A program made the translations under genes and the position numbers. Of a DNA stretch of 19,490 nt, positions 13,023 to 19,490 are shown piece by piece (the first letter of the stretch is position 1; each line of letters starts with the position of its first letter). This DNA comes from CAYJAD01 sp964370675 (GTDB lineage Bacteria > Desulfobacterota > Desulfovibrionia > Desulfovibrionales > Desulfovibrionaceae): the NCBI GenBank assembly GCA_964370675.1, contig CAYJKC010000036.1, forward strand, positions 1-19,490, given 5' to 3'. The notes beneath the pieces are model-generated. The model had not been told where the DNA came from and did no database searches. It was given only the letters and a program-made list of their open reading frames with translations.

Positions 13023-14069
13023 TTAATTCAAAAACACTTTTTTATCTTTCACACCTAAAAGATCATGTTCGAGTAAAGATTCACAAATTTGCACTGCATT
13101 AAGTGCAGCACCCTTTAGAATATTATCTGCCACAACCCACATATTAAGACCATTATCAATACTTTCATCTTCACGAATACGCCCCACAAAGGTGGGATAT
13201 TCTCCTGCAGCATCAATGGGCATAGGATACATTTTTTCACTTGGGTTATCATACACTTGCACACCAGGAGCTTGAGCTAAAATGGCTCTTGCTTCCTTGG
13301 CACTTAATTTCTTTTCTGTTTCAATGTTAACAGATTCTGAATGCCCATAAAATACAGGAACACGCACACAAGTTGCTGTAACTTTAACTGATTCATCACC
13401 AAGTATTTTAACAGTTTCATGCACCATCTTCATCTCTTCCTTGGTGTAGTCATTGTCAAGAAATACATCAATATGAGGTAGGCAGTTAAATGCAATACGA
13501 TGTGGATAAACTTCTACATCAGGCTCTTGCATATTAAAAATTTGGCGCACCTGCTTTTCTAGTTCTTCAATGGCCTTTTGACCTGTACCGGAAACAGCTT
13601 GATAGGTAGATACAACTATACGTTTAATTTGCGCAGCATCATGTAAGGGTTTTATGGCAACCATCATTTGAATGGTTGAACAATTAGGATTAGCAATAAT
13701 TCCTTGATGATTTTCAAGGTCCTTGGCATTGACCTCTGGTACTACTAGAGGACAACGCTCGTCCATGCGCCATGCAGAGGAATTATCCACCACCACACAA
13801 CCAGCCGCTGCAGCATGGGGTGCAAAACGCTCCGAAGTGCCTCCTCCGGCAGAAAAAATTGCAATGTCAAAGCCAATAAAAACGTCTTCTTTTAATTCAC
13901 GCACCACCAATTCATCTTCGCCAAATGTTACTGTAGAGCCAGCAGAACGCGCTGACGCAAAGGGTACAACTTCCGTAGCAGGAAATTTACGATCATATAA
14001 AGTTTTAAGCATTTCGCGGCCCACTGCCCCTGTGGCCCCAACTACAGCCACGCGCAAATTTTTAGACAT
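13023..14069 (-). CDS. asd: Aspartate-semialdehyde dehydrogenase
   Basis: NADP-dependent reduction of aspartyl phosphate to aspartate semialdehyde, the branch point to lysine/diaminopimelate, threonine and methionine. 348 aa. The NADP-binding Rossmann motif VAVVGATGAVGREML is at the N-terminus (7-21); FSAGGGTSERFAP follows; the catalytic Cys130 is in ANPNCSTIQ; the substrate-activating His243 is in VPVFYGHSESV; VVSTYQAVSGTG and the C-terminal DNGLNMWVVADNILKGAALN are conserved. It belongs to the short asd type found in Gram-positives and Desulfobacterota rather than the enterobacterial form (about 367 aa). AAGGAG (plus-strand 14076-14081) is 7 nt upstream of the ATG. The gene stands alone with its own promoter region. 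Confidence 0.95.
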   Translation of the reverse strand: MSKNLRVAVVGATGAVGREMLKTLYDRKFPATEVVPFASARSAGSTVTFGEDELVVRELKEDVFIGFDIAIFSAGGGTSERFAPHAAAAGCVVVDNSSAWRMDERCPLVVPEVNAKDLENHQGIIANPNCSTIQMMVAIKPLHDAAQIKRIVVSTYQAVSGTGQKAIEELEKQVRQIFNMQEPDVEVYPHRIAFNCLPHIDVFLDNDYTKEEMKMVHETVKILGDESVKVTATCVRVPVFYGHSESVNIETEKKLSAKEARAILAQAPGVQVYDNPSEKMYPMPIDAAGEYPTFVGRIREDESIDNGLNMWVVADNILKGAALNAVQICESLLEHDLLGVKDKKVFLN

Positions 14070-14177
14070 TTTTTTCTCCTTAAAAGTGTATACTTATATG
14101 AAAATTATAAAAAACAACTCAGATGTGTTTTTCAAAAATTACATGCAACATAAACCAGTGATTTTGTGCAGGCAGTT

Positions 14178-14231
14178 TATACTTACTTTATAAAAAAGTA
14201 TACTTTATAGTATGGCATTACCTTATGCGAA
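14178..14231 (-). promoter_or_regulatory. Candidate asd promoter with overlapping palindromic site
   Basis: On the minus strand, TTCGCA (plus 14226-14231) and TATAAA (plus 14204-14209) are separated by 16 bp and resemble -35 and -10 boxes. The perfect 12-bp palindrome AAAGTATACTTT (14195-14206) overlaps the -10, and its core TATACTT recurs at 14178-14184 (21 bp away) and at 14089-14095 near the asd start. This layout would suit a repressor site. A TATAAT also exists on the minus strand at plus 14104-14109, with a -35-like TTGAAA at a poor 20-bp spacing. Confidence 0.4.
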
Positions 14232-14312
14232 CCATGTTATTCCGATATACAACTATAACTAAGAAAATTTTGTTTTTATACGTATGCAAAGCAAAATCAC
14301 CTGTTATGCTAG

Positions 14313-16268
14313 CTAGGTAATGTCAGATTTGTCTGCAAGCTCTGCTTCAATTTGTGCCATTCTCTCCATAAGCTGTTCGGTAATATTTTGTAATTCATTA
14401 AAGCGTTTAAGCAAGAGCGTTGATTGTTCACCATTGGCATAAATTTCAGGGTCAGCTAAATTTTGTTCAATGTCAGACATCTCCTGGAGCCACTTTTCAA
14501 GCTCTAATTCTTTAGCAGCATATTCATTTTGCAAAGGTTTTATTTCTTTATATAAAGCATTACGCCTTTGAGCCTGCTCTCGCTTTAGCTGTTTTTGTTC
14601 TTCACGGGATAAATTAAGAGTTGGACTATCTTTTTCTGGGGTTGGGTTAACATTTTTTAATGCCAATTGTCTTCTTACCGCATCATACTCAGCAAAACCG
14701 CCTTCATATATGGTAATACCTTCTTCAGAAATGGCCCAAGCCTCATCGGCAAGGGCTGAGAGTAGCCAACGATCGTGTGCCACCAGTAATACAGTACCCT
14801 CAAAAGATTCAAGGGCTGTAATTAATGCTTCACGACTTTCTAAGTCTAGGTGGTTGGTAGGTTCATCTAATATCAAAAAATTGCTGCGTGACAAAAAAAG
14901 TGTAGCTAAAATAAGACGGCTTTTTTCTCCACCGGATAAGTTCTCTACTTTGCGTTCAAAGTAAGCCTGACCCAATAAAAAAAGCCCCAGAACACTCATG
15001 AGTTCTTCTTCTGTGGTACGCGGATCTGATAACCTGCGTATCTCACTAAGTACTGTTCCAGATGAGCGTAATATTTCTAACTGATGCTGGCTAAAATAGC
15101 CCATTTGCACCAATGGTCCCATGGCTACAGTACCACTATTTTTTTCAAGATTACCGGCAAGAATTTTTAATAGGGTAGATTTGCCACAACCATTGGGGCC
15201 CACAAGAGCTATGCGCTGACCACGATAAAGCGTAAAAGAAAGTGGCGGCCAAAGACTTTTACCATTATCAGCAAAGGCAAATGCAACATCCACAGCACTA
15301 AGGACGGTTTTTTCTGTGCGGCTAGGCTTTGGCCAGCTAAAGGACAAATTGCGCCTTTTTTGCTCTGGCTGATGATTTGCCAATTCTTTTTCAAGTTTTT
15401 TAGCCATTTTTTGCTGTGAACCAGCTTGCCTTGCCTTACTGGCCTTAGCTCTAAAGCGTTCAACAAAGGCCATTTTACGCGATATTTCATCTTGCAAAGC
15501 CTTAGCTTCACGCTGGCGTTGCATTTCTAAATCTTCTTGATAAGCCAAGAATTGTGTAAAATTGGTCTTACGCACAAAGGGACGCGACATACCAAGATAA
15601 AGCACGTGTGTACCTACATTATCCATAAACACACGATCATGAGCTACAAAAACCAGCACGCCTTTAAAGCTTAGCAAGAAAGCCTCAAGCCATTCTACAG
15701 CTTCAATATCAAGATGGTTGGTAGGTTCATCAAGTAGCAATATATCTGCCCCAGCCGTAAGAACACGCGCAAGTTTTGCCCGCTCTCGCCATCCACCAGA
15801 AAGTTGAGCTAGGGTTAAATCTAATTTACGTTCAGAAAAACCCAAACCAGAAAGCACGGTTTTTGCTCTATTTTCAGGATTATAGCCATAAAGCACTTCC
15901 AACTCATGCTGTTTGGCCATAAGCTGTGTAAGCTTTGCTTCATCGTTTTGAGCAAGGGCTTGCTCCCATTCCACCCAGAAATCTTGCCAATCTGGCAAGG
16001 CTTCTTGCACATATTGCAATAAATTTTTTTGCAGCATCTTGGGTTCAAATTCTTGTTCGACATAGCCTAATCGGCAGTTTTTTGCCAAAATAACTTGACC
16101 GGCATCGGTGGACTCTACTCCAGCAATAATACGTAATAGCGTAGATTTACCAGTGCCGTTGGGACCGCATACGCAAAGCCTTGTACCTGGTTCAATATCA
16201 AGGGAAAAGTTTTCAAAAATGGAGCGCGCCCCATAATATTTTGAAATATCTTGTAAAGTTATTTTCAT
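14313..16268 (-). CDS. ABC-F family ATPase, YheS/Uup type
   Basis: Soluble twin-ATPase protein that binds the ribosome (translation factor family), not a transporter; no membrane segments are seen. 651 aa. Domain 1 has Walker A GPNGTGKS (35-42), signature LSGGW (156-160) and Walker B with DEPTNHLD (180-187). The charged P-site-tRNA interaction linker spans about 240-310 (rich in Lys/Arg/Gln). Domain 2 has Walker A GPNGCGKS (357-364), signature LSGGEKSR and LILDEPTNHLD. A C-terminal coiled-coil extension of roughly 90 residues follows. Length and the C-terminal coil suit E. coli YheS (637 aa) or Uup better than EttA (555 aa). No Shine-Dalgarno is visible before the ATG, and the upstream membrane-protein gene ends 19 nt away. 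Confidence 0.9.
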   Translation of the reverse strand: MKITLQDISKYYGARSIFENFSLDIEPGTRLCVCGPNGTGKSTLLRIIAGVESTDAGQVILAKNCRLGYVEQEFEPKMLQKNLLQYVQEALPDWQDFWVEWEQALAQNDEAKLTQLMAKQHELEVLYGYNPENRAKTVLSGLGFSERKLDLTLAQLSGGWRERAKLARVLTAGADILLLDEPTNHLDIEAVEWLEAFLLSFKGVLVFVAHDRVFMDNVGTHVLYLGMSRPFVRKTNFTQFLAYQEDLEMQRQREAKALQDEISRKMAFVERFRAKASKARQAGSQQKMAKKLEKELANHQPEQKRRNLSFSWPKPSRTEKTVLSAVDVAFAFADNGKSLWPPLSFTLYRGQRIALVGPNGCGKSTLLKILAGNLEKNSGTVAMGPLVQMGYFSQHQLEILRSSGTVLSEIRRLSDPRTTEEELMSVLGLFLLGQAYFERKVENLSGGEKSRLILATLFLSRSNFLILDEPTNHLDLESREALITALESFEGTVLLVAHDRWLLSALADEAWAISEEGITIYEGGFAEYDAVRRQLALKNVNPTPEKDSPTLNLSREEQKQLKREQAQRRNALYKEIKPLQNEYAAKELELEKWLQEMSDIEQNLADPEIYANGEQSTLLLKRFNELQNITEQLMERMAQIEAELADKSDIT

Positions 16269-16287
16269 AAAATATTTTTAGACTTGG

Positions 16288-16785
16288 TTAAAATCCATCC
16301 CAAAGCGATTGCATGGTGGCATCAAGACAAGCTCCAGCTAAATTATCCTTAATGCACATACGCAATTCATCTTCAGCAAGAGTACGTAGACCTTCACCCA
16401 AAGCCTTACGCACTAACGATGGAAAGATAATAGTCGCTTGCTTATGTTCAAGCCCTATGCCCACAAATAATGTACCTGCGGAAAATTTTGGAACTTGTAA
16501 CTCCCCTAAACTTAACTGCAAATAAACTGGTATACCCCATTTTTCCTCAAAAGCATCTCGCCAATTATATAGGGTTTTAAGCTCGGCTTTGGACATGGTA
16601 TCGCCTTCATTCACCACAGCATACACTCCTTCTGGCGGTGCTATAATGCTCATGCGCTTTTCAAAATGCCACCAAAAGGCGGCAAACGTCATGGCAAAAA
16701 TACCCATCAAGATGAGTAAACGTAATGTAGGATGTGAGCAATTAGACGAAATCAGTGGGCCTGAACTCTTGCGGCGTATTAGCAT
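16288..16785 (-). CDS. Single-pass membrane protein, possible divergent TPM-like periplasmic domain
   Basis: 165 aa. Basic N-terminus, then one membrane helix at about 21-40 (LRLLILMGIFAMTFAAFWWH) and a soluble, probably periplasmic, domain. The domain pattern (WRDAFEEKWGIPVYLQL, then GTLFVGIGLEHKQATIIFP, then LVRKALGEGLRTLAEDELR) resembles the TPM/Psb32 fold, in which a 'V-L-hydrophobic' strand and a repair- or assembly-related helix follow, but the conserved 'GR-x-V-G-GLE' signature is absent, so this is a weak guess. Two Cys (about 143 and 153) in MCIKDNLAGACLD could form a disulfide. It starts near a GAG-containing ribosome site (ATGAG) and is co-directional with the ABC-F gene 19 nt downstream. 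Function unknown. Confidence 0.7.
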   Translation of the reverse strand: MLIRRKSSGPLISSNCSHPTLRLLILMGIFAMTFAAFWWHFEKRMSIIAPPEGVYAVVNEGDTMSKAELKTLYNWRDAFEEKWGIPVYLQLSLGELQVPKFSAGTLFVGIGLEHKQATIIFPSLVRKALGEGLRTLAEDELRMCIKDNLAGACLDATMQSLWDGF

Positions 16786-16957
16786 ATTTTTCTCATTAAT
16801 TTTTTTGGCAAGCTAAATTATTTTACTACATAAGGCAAGAAATTAGAATTGATAAGAAGACTATGAGCCATCATTACATACTTAAAAAAACTATCAATAC
16901 AGCCTATTACAACATATAGCTTATCTAAGGTGTAATTTACATTGTCTTTGTAAAACA

Positions 16958-16975
16958 TTGGCGCAAGTTTTGCAA
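16958..16975 (+). promoter_or_regulatory. Sigma-54 (RpoN) promoter of the fliJ operon
   Basis: TTGGCGCAAGTTTTGCAA contains GG at 16960-16961 (-24) and GC at 16972-16973 (-12) separated by exactly 10 bp, with the flanking bases of the consensus TGGCAC-N5-TTGCA. Predicted start is about 16985, giving a 29-nt leader with a GGAAGG ribosome site. Sigma-54 is the usual factor for middle flagellar genes in many polarly flagellated bacteria; an NtrC-type activator such as FlrC/FleR would be required. Confidence 0.82.
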
Positions 16976-17013
16976 TAAAATAGCATACTGTCATTTCAAC
17001 GACGGAAGGGAAA

Positions 17014-17451
17014 ATGTCATTTAAGTTTAACATGCAAAAAATACTTGATTATCGTGAACAGATGGAAGAAGAAGCCAAGATCAAATTGGCTGAAGCAAAA
17101 CGCATGCTATTGCACGAAGAAAGTCGCATGCAAGAACTTAAAGAACTACTTGCAGAAAAAGAAAGCGATTTGTATAAAGGACTTGATGCCGACTCTGCTA
17201 CGCGCTGGTTATTAGAAAACTACATTAAAGGACTTAGAGAAGACATTGCAAAAACAGCTACAAACATTAGTCACTTAATTACATTAGTTGAGCAATGCCG
17301 TACCCTTGTTGTTATGCGCGCAAAAGACAGTAAAATTTTGGAAAAGCTTAAAGAAAAGCAGCAGGAGCGTTATTATGCAGCTGAAAAAGAACATGAAAGA
17401 AAAATTAACGACGAAACAGCAACCCTCCGCCACGGGTTCACAGCTTTCTAA
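17014..17451 (+). CDS. fliJ: Flagellar export protein FliJ
   Basis: Coiled-coil stalk of the flagellar type III export ATPase (FliH-FliI-FliJ), helping couple ATP hydrolysis and proton motive force to subunit export and escorting chaperones. 145 aa, the usual length. The entire protein is predicted alpha-helical and highly charged; it begins FKFNMQKILDYREQMEEEAK, the classical FliJ opening, and has heptad-rich stretches such as EAKRMLLHEESRMQELKELL and KLKEKQQERYYAAEKEHERK. GGAAGG at 17004-17009 lies 4 nt before the ATG. It is preceded by a sigma-54 promoter, unlike many genomes in which fliJ follows fliI. Its last 77 nt are shared with the next gene in another frame. Confidence 0.88.
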   Translation: MSFKFNMQKILDYREQMEEEAKIKLAEAKRMLLHEESRMQELKELLAEKESDLYKGLDADSATRWLLENYIKGLREDIAKTATNISHLITLVEQCRTLVVMRAKDSKILEKLKEKQQERYYAAEKEHERKINDETATLRHGFTAF

Positions 17452-18460
17452 AGTTTTTCATTTACTTATATGCTTTGGCGTCATAAAAGTTGCCTTGCTT
17501 ATAGCTTTAGCTTCTGGTTATTCTTTGCCAGATTTTGAATTATTTATGCCAACCCAAGATACACCAATAGCGGTTAATAAAGAATCTATACAAGCCCCTG
17601 CACAATTACCACAAGAAACACAAGTTGTGGCCACAACGGAGCAAAACATTACACAACCTGTTACTACAACTGAAGTTCCGCAAGGTTCTGATGCTGTGCG
17701 TGCTGCCAAGCAATATAATAAACCAACTGCATCGACCACAAACTATCTTCCAGAAACAGCTAAAGCTACCACACTCCCTATAATGCCTAAAAAACCAACG
17801 GAAGAAAAGCCGCTATGGTGGAATAATATTACTGCTCTAACATCATTACCATTTCCACGCCTTGGTCTTGATCAAGTGGCATATGCAGCTACCTTAGACT
17901 CACCTCCACCACCTACAATTCCAAACTCTGCTGCACCTTCCCCTTTTACACCACCACAACAAAACGCTGCTGCACAAAATGCACCAGCACCAACTATTTT
18001 ACCGGCAGGAACTGCAGGACCGCAAGTAGGTGTAGTACAACCTAACCCCTTAATACCAAACCCTACCCCCCCTGCCCCTAATGTTAATGCCTATGTAGCA
18101 CCGGAAGATCCTTTGCAAAAACAACAAGATATTGCTAGACGTGAGCAAGAATTACTTATGCTTAAAAAACAAACTGAACAACGCCTAAAAGAATTGCAAG
18201 CCGCTGAGAAAAAAGTTCAAGACATGCTTAAAGAAGCTAAAAGCGTTGAAGGTGGTAAGGTTGATGCCCTAACTAGCATGTATGTAAATATGAAAGCTAA
18301 ACAAGCGGCAAAAGCCATTGAAACCATGGATGAAGCCATTGCAGTCAAAATTTTGTCAAGCATGAAACCAAAGCAAGCTGGTGAAATATTAAGTTATACC
18401 AATCCAGCTAAAACTGCCAAGTTGACTGAACTTATAAGCCGCATGAAGCTTGGCAGATAA
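17375..18460 (+). CDS. MotE-like flagellar protein with MgtE N-terminal-type domain
   Basis: 361 aa from ATG at 17375, chosen because AGGAG at 17363-17367 sits 7 nt before it; an upstream in-frame ATG at 17288 has no ribosome site and gives an unlikely N-terminus. Order: short basic cytoplasmic tail, one membrane helix (about 27-49, VFHLLICFGVIKVALLIALA), a long Pro/Ala/Gln/Thr-rich periplasmic linker (about 55-240), a coiled coil (about 245-290, REQELLMLKKQTEQRLKEL) and a terminal four-helix MgtE_N-like domain (about 291-361, KAIETMDEAIAVKILSSMKP). This is the architecture of MotE, a periplasmic chaperone for the motor protein MotC in rhizobia, and of the 'MgtE-N flagellar' proteins beside fliJ in Desulfovibrio-like genomes. 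It probably works on motor stator assembly. Overlaps fliJ by 77 nt. Confidence 0.82.
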   Translation: MQLKKNMKEKLTTKQQPSATGSQLSKVFHLLICFGVIKVALLIALASGYSLPDFELFMPTQDTPIAVNKESIQAPAQLPQETQVVATTEQNITQPVTTTEVPQGSDAVRAAKQYNKPTASTTNYLPETAKATTLPIMPKKPTEEKPLWWNNITALTSLPFPRLGLDQVAYAATLDSPPPPTIPNSAAPSPFTPPQQNAAAQNAPAPTILPAGTAGPQVGVVQPNPLIPNPTPPAPNVNAYVAPEDPLQKQQDIARREQELLMLKKQTEQRLKELQAAEKKVQDMLKEAKSVEGGKVDALTSMYVNMKAKQAAKAIETMDEAIAVKILSSMKPKQAGEILSYTNPAKTAKLTELISRMKLGR

Positions 18461-18566
18461 AAATTGCACACAATTAACTGCGTCCTAATTAATGAAATGA
18501 AAATAAAAAAAGTTTTTTGCTTAATGATGCTTGCCAGCGCTATTTAAGTAATATAGGGTCAAATCT
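18461..18566. other. Intergenic gap after the flagellar pair
   Basis: AT-rich, 106 bases. No hairpin with a T-run and no sigma-54 -24/-12 pair on either strand; a stretch of A and T (18503-18520) is not a folded terminator. AGGG at 18555-18558 with 8-nt spacing is the likely ribosome site of the following gene. A promoter may lie at about 18540-18556, but the boxes are too loose to call. Confidence 0.4.
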
Positions 18567-19196
18567 ATGCAAACCATCCGCCTTTTAGTATTTATCTTAG
18601 CATTAAGTTTTTTAAGCGTGTCAACTTCCTTTGCTATTGATAATACAGACAATACCACTAAGCCTACGCCTAAAAAGAGCATGTCCAATATTAAAGCCAG
18701 TGTAAAACCTGCCAAAGACTGGTATCCTAGTGGTGCACCGCTAAGCGGTAAGGGTGAACTTTGGGAACAAGGTGAATCTATACAGGAACTCGCTCGCAAG
18801 CGCACACCTGCTAAGCCTATTGTTGTACCAACAAATAAGCCCAACACCAATGAAAGCAAAGATAGCCAAGTGAAAAGTATTGCAGATTATGAACGTAATC
18901 TCGATAATAAACCCATAGCCATCGGCAAGACAAAAATTCATAGTGATAGCAGTGTAGAGGGTGAAGCAACATGGCGACCATCCTTTACTGAACCAGTTAA
19001 AATTGATGAAACTGTTTTAAATTCTCAACGCGAAGTAGTTGGCGCATATGCAACTATGGTTGAAGAAGACAATTTTACAGTATCTGCAGGACCCGAACTA
19101 CATTTACAAGAGCATCTTGACTCCCCATTAGATAGTGATGGACCATCTCAAAACTCTGAAGTAGGTATGGGCATGAAGTTTAAATGGGGTTTTTAG
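18567..19196 (+). CDS. Exported protein of unknown function with outer-membrane-like C-terminus
   Basis: Not recognised. 209 aa. Residues 1-23 form a signal peptide (MQTIRLLVFILALSFLSVST, ending SFA), so the mature protein begins at IDNTDN in the periplasm or outer membrane. A Thr/Lys/Pro-rich low-complexity section (24-50) is followed by a KDWYPSGAPLSGKGELWEQG stretch and a second polar section. The C-terminal ~45 residues contain alternating strands (NFTVSAGPELHLQEHL, and VGMGMKFKWGF) and end in Phe, resembling a final beta-strand of an outer-membrane protein, though it is far too short to be a full barrel. Codon use and base composition match the neighbours. It is co-directional with the flagellar pair but about 106 nt away. 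Confidence 0.72.
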   Translation: MQTIRLLVFILALSFLSVSTSFAIDNTDNTTKPTPKKSMSNIKASVKPAKDWYPSGAPLSGKGELWEQGESIQELARKRTPAKPIVVPTNKPNTNESKDSQVKSIADYERNLDNKPIAIGKTKIHSDSSVEGEATWRPSFTEPVKIDETVLNSQREVVGAYATMVEEDNFTVSAGPELHLQEHLDSPLDSDGPSQNSEVGMGMKFKWGF

Positions 19197-19293
19197 ATAG
19201 TGTCTACATAAGTGCCTTTTTGTGTATCTTTGGATTAGATTTCACAAGCTTTTATCATTGCTAAATGTGTAGGGCACAAATCTTGCGCCGCAT

Positions 19294-19321
19294 AAAAAAG
19301 CTCCGAGCAAGGAGCTTTTTT
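19294..19321 (+). terminator. Rho-independent, probably bidirectional terminator
   Basis: AAAAAAGCTCC (19294-19304) and GGAGCTTTTTT (19311-19321) are perfect complements around the 6-nt loop GAGCAA. The A6/T6 flanks let it work on either strand. It lies about 98 nt after the stop of the exported-protein gene. Confidence 0.88.
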
Positions 19322-19329
19322 ATAAAATA

Positions 19330-19490
19330 GTTTTTCAGCGGATTAACAACATTAAGCCACTTGTCTTATAATAATCCGCTCAAAAATAGCAAGATACAAG
19401 GAAGCGAAAAAAGCCAAGATGCGCAGTGTATTGGACATACATAAGCAGTTTGGCTTTTTATCGCTGACGCAGTAGATTGCTGTTTTTCAG
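19330..19490. repeat. Nested inverted repeats, probable dispersed intergenic element (right end cut by window)
   Basis: First hairpin: AGCGGATTA (19337-19345) with TAATCCGCT (19372-19380), 26-nt loop. Second, nested palindrome: AAAAATAGCAA (19382-19392) pairs with TTGCTGTTTTT (19477-19487); GCGAAAAAAGCCAA (19404-19417) pairs with TTGGCTTTTTATCGC (19450-19464) with a 1-nt bulge; TGTAT (19427-19431) pairs with ATACA (19437-19441) around TGGAC. GTTTTTCAG also occurs twice (19330-19338 and 19482-19490), the second at the window edge. No coding sequence is visible in the stretch. Confidence 0.65.

Noticed and set aside
13723..14193. 156-codon open frame on the plus strand antisense to asd
   Set aside because: Shadow of the asd coding frame: Ser/Thr/Ala-rich composition typical of antisense frames, no ribosome site, and it runs through the asd promoter region.
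16818..17033. 71-codon open frame on the minus strand in the fliJ upstream gap
   Set aside because: It covers the sigma-54 promoter and the fliJ start, has no ribosome site, and its predicted protein has no family features.
18521..18859. 112-codon minus-strand frame over the exported-protein gene
   Set aside because: Hydrophobic stretch is the antisense image of the signal peptide region; no ribosome site and no recognisable family.
19200..19290. Possible tRNA or small RNA between the exported-protein gene and the terminator
   Set aside because: No cloverleaf or conserved T-arm; a short GTGCC/GGGCAC complementarity alone is not enough.

Overview
The window looks like chromosomal DNA from a low-GC relative of the Desulfovibrionaceae (Desulfobacterota). 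This is an inference from gene content and protein style: a BamA with an extra N-terminal domain, lolC-lolD-bamA directly behind lysS, a TtuA-type thiolase with zinc fingers, flagellar fliJ paired with a MotE-like gene, and a probable selenoprotein. No 16S or other decisive marker is present, so genus is not assigned. Coding density is high; I see no phage, IS transposase, CRISPR array, tRNA or rRNA. || Layout. 1-226 (minus): the N-terminus of an HMGL/isopropylmalate-synthase-like enzyme that runs off the left edge. 415-2553 (plus): a PHP-domain phosphoesterase and a U32 Fe-S protein (TrhP/YegQ type), driven by a good extended -10 promoter. 2809-4395 (plus): lysyl-tRNA synthetase. 4499-9162 (plus): envelope-biogenesis operon lolC, lolD, bamA with overlapping genes, closed by a strong intrinsic terminator at 9185-9218. 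9301-9465 (plus): a tiny membrane protein with an in-frame TGA directly followed by a SECIS-like hairpin. 9460-12905 (minus): a compact run of class IV aminotransferase, GT4-like glycosyltransferase, TtuA-like tRNA thiolase and ABM-domain protein. 13023-14069 (minus): asd. 14313-16785 (minus): a YheS-type ABC-F ATPase and a single-pass membrane protein. 17014-18460 (plus): fliJ and a MotE/MgtE-N-like gene from a textbook sigma-54 promoter. 18567-19196 (plus): an exported protein of unknown function. 19294-19490: a terminator followed by nested inverted repeats that look like a dispersed intergenic element. || How the genes work together. LolC/LolD (lipoprotein release) and BamA (outer-membrane protein insertion) are translationally coupled, so two outer-membrane supply lines are co-expressed. 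FliJ (export chaperone/ATPase stalk) and the MotE-like protein are coupled by a 77-nt overlap and read from a sigma-54 promoter, as expected for flagellar genes. The most interesting object is the 54-codon gene at 9301-9465: UGA at codon 33 (motif Cys-Gly-UGA-Gly), with an 8-bp stem capped by GU exactly 19 nt after the UGA, the same spacing as I recall for Escherichia coli fdhF. Routine gene calling would stop at this UGA or skip the gene.
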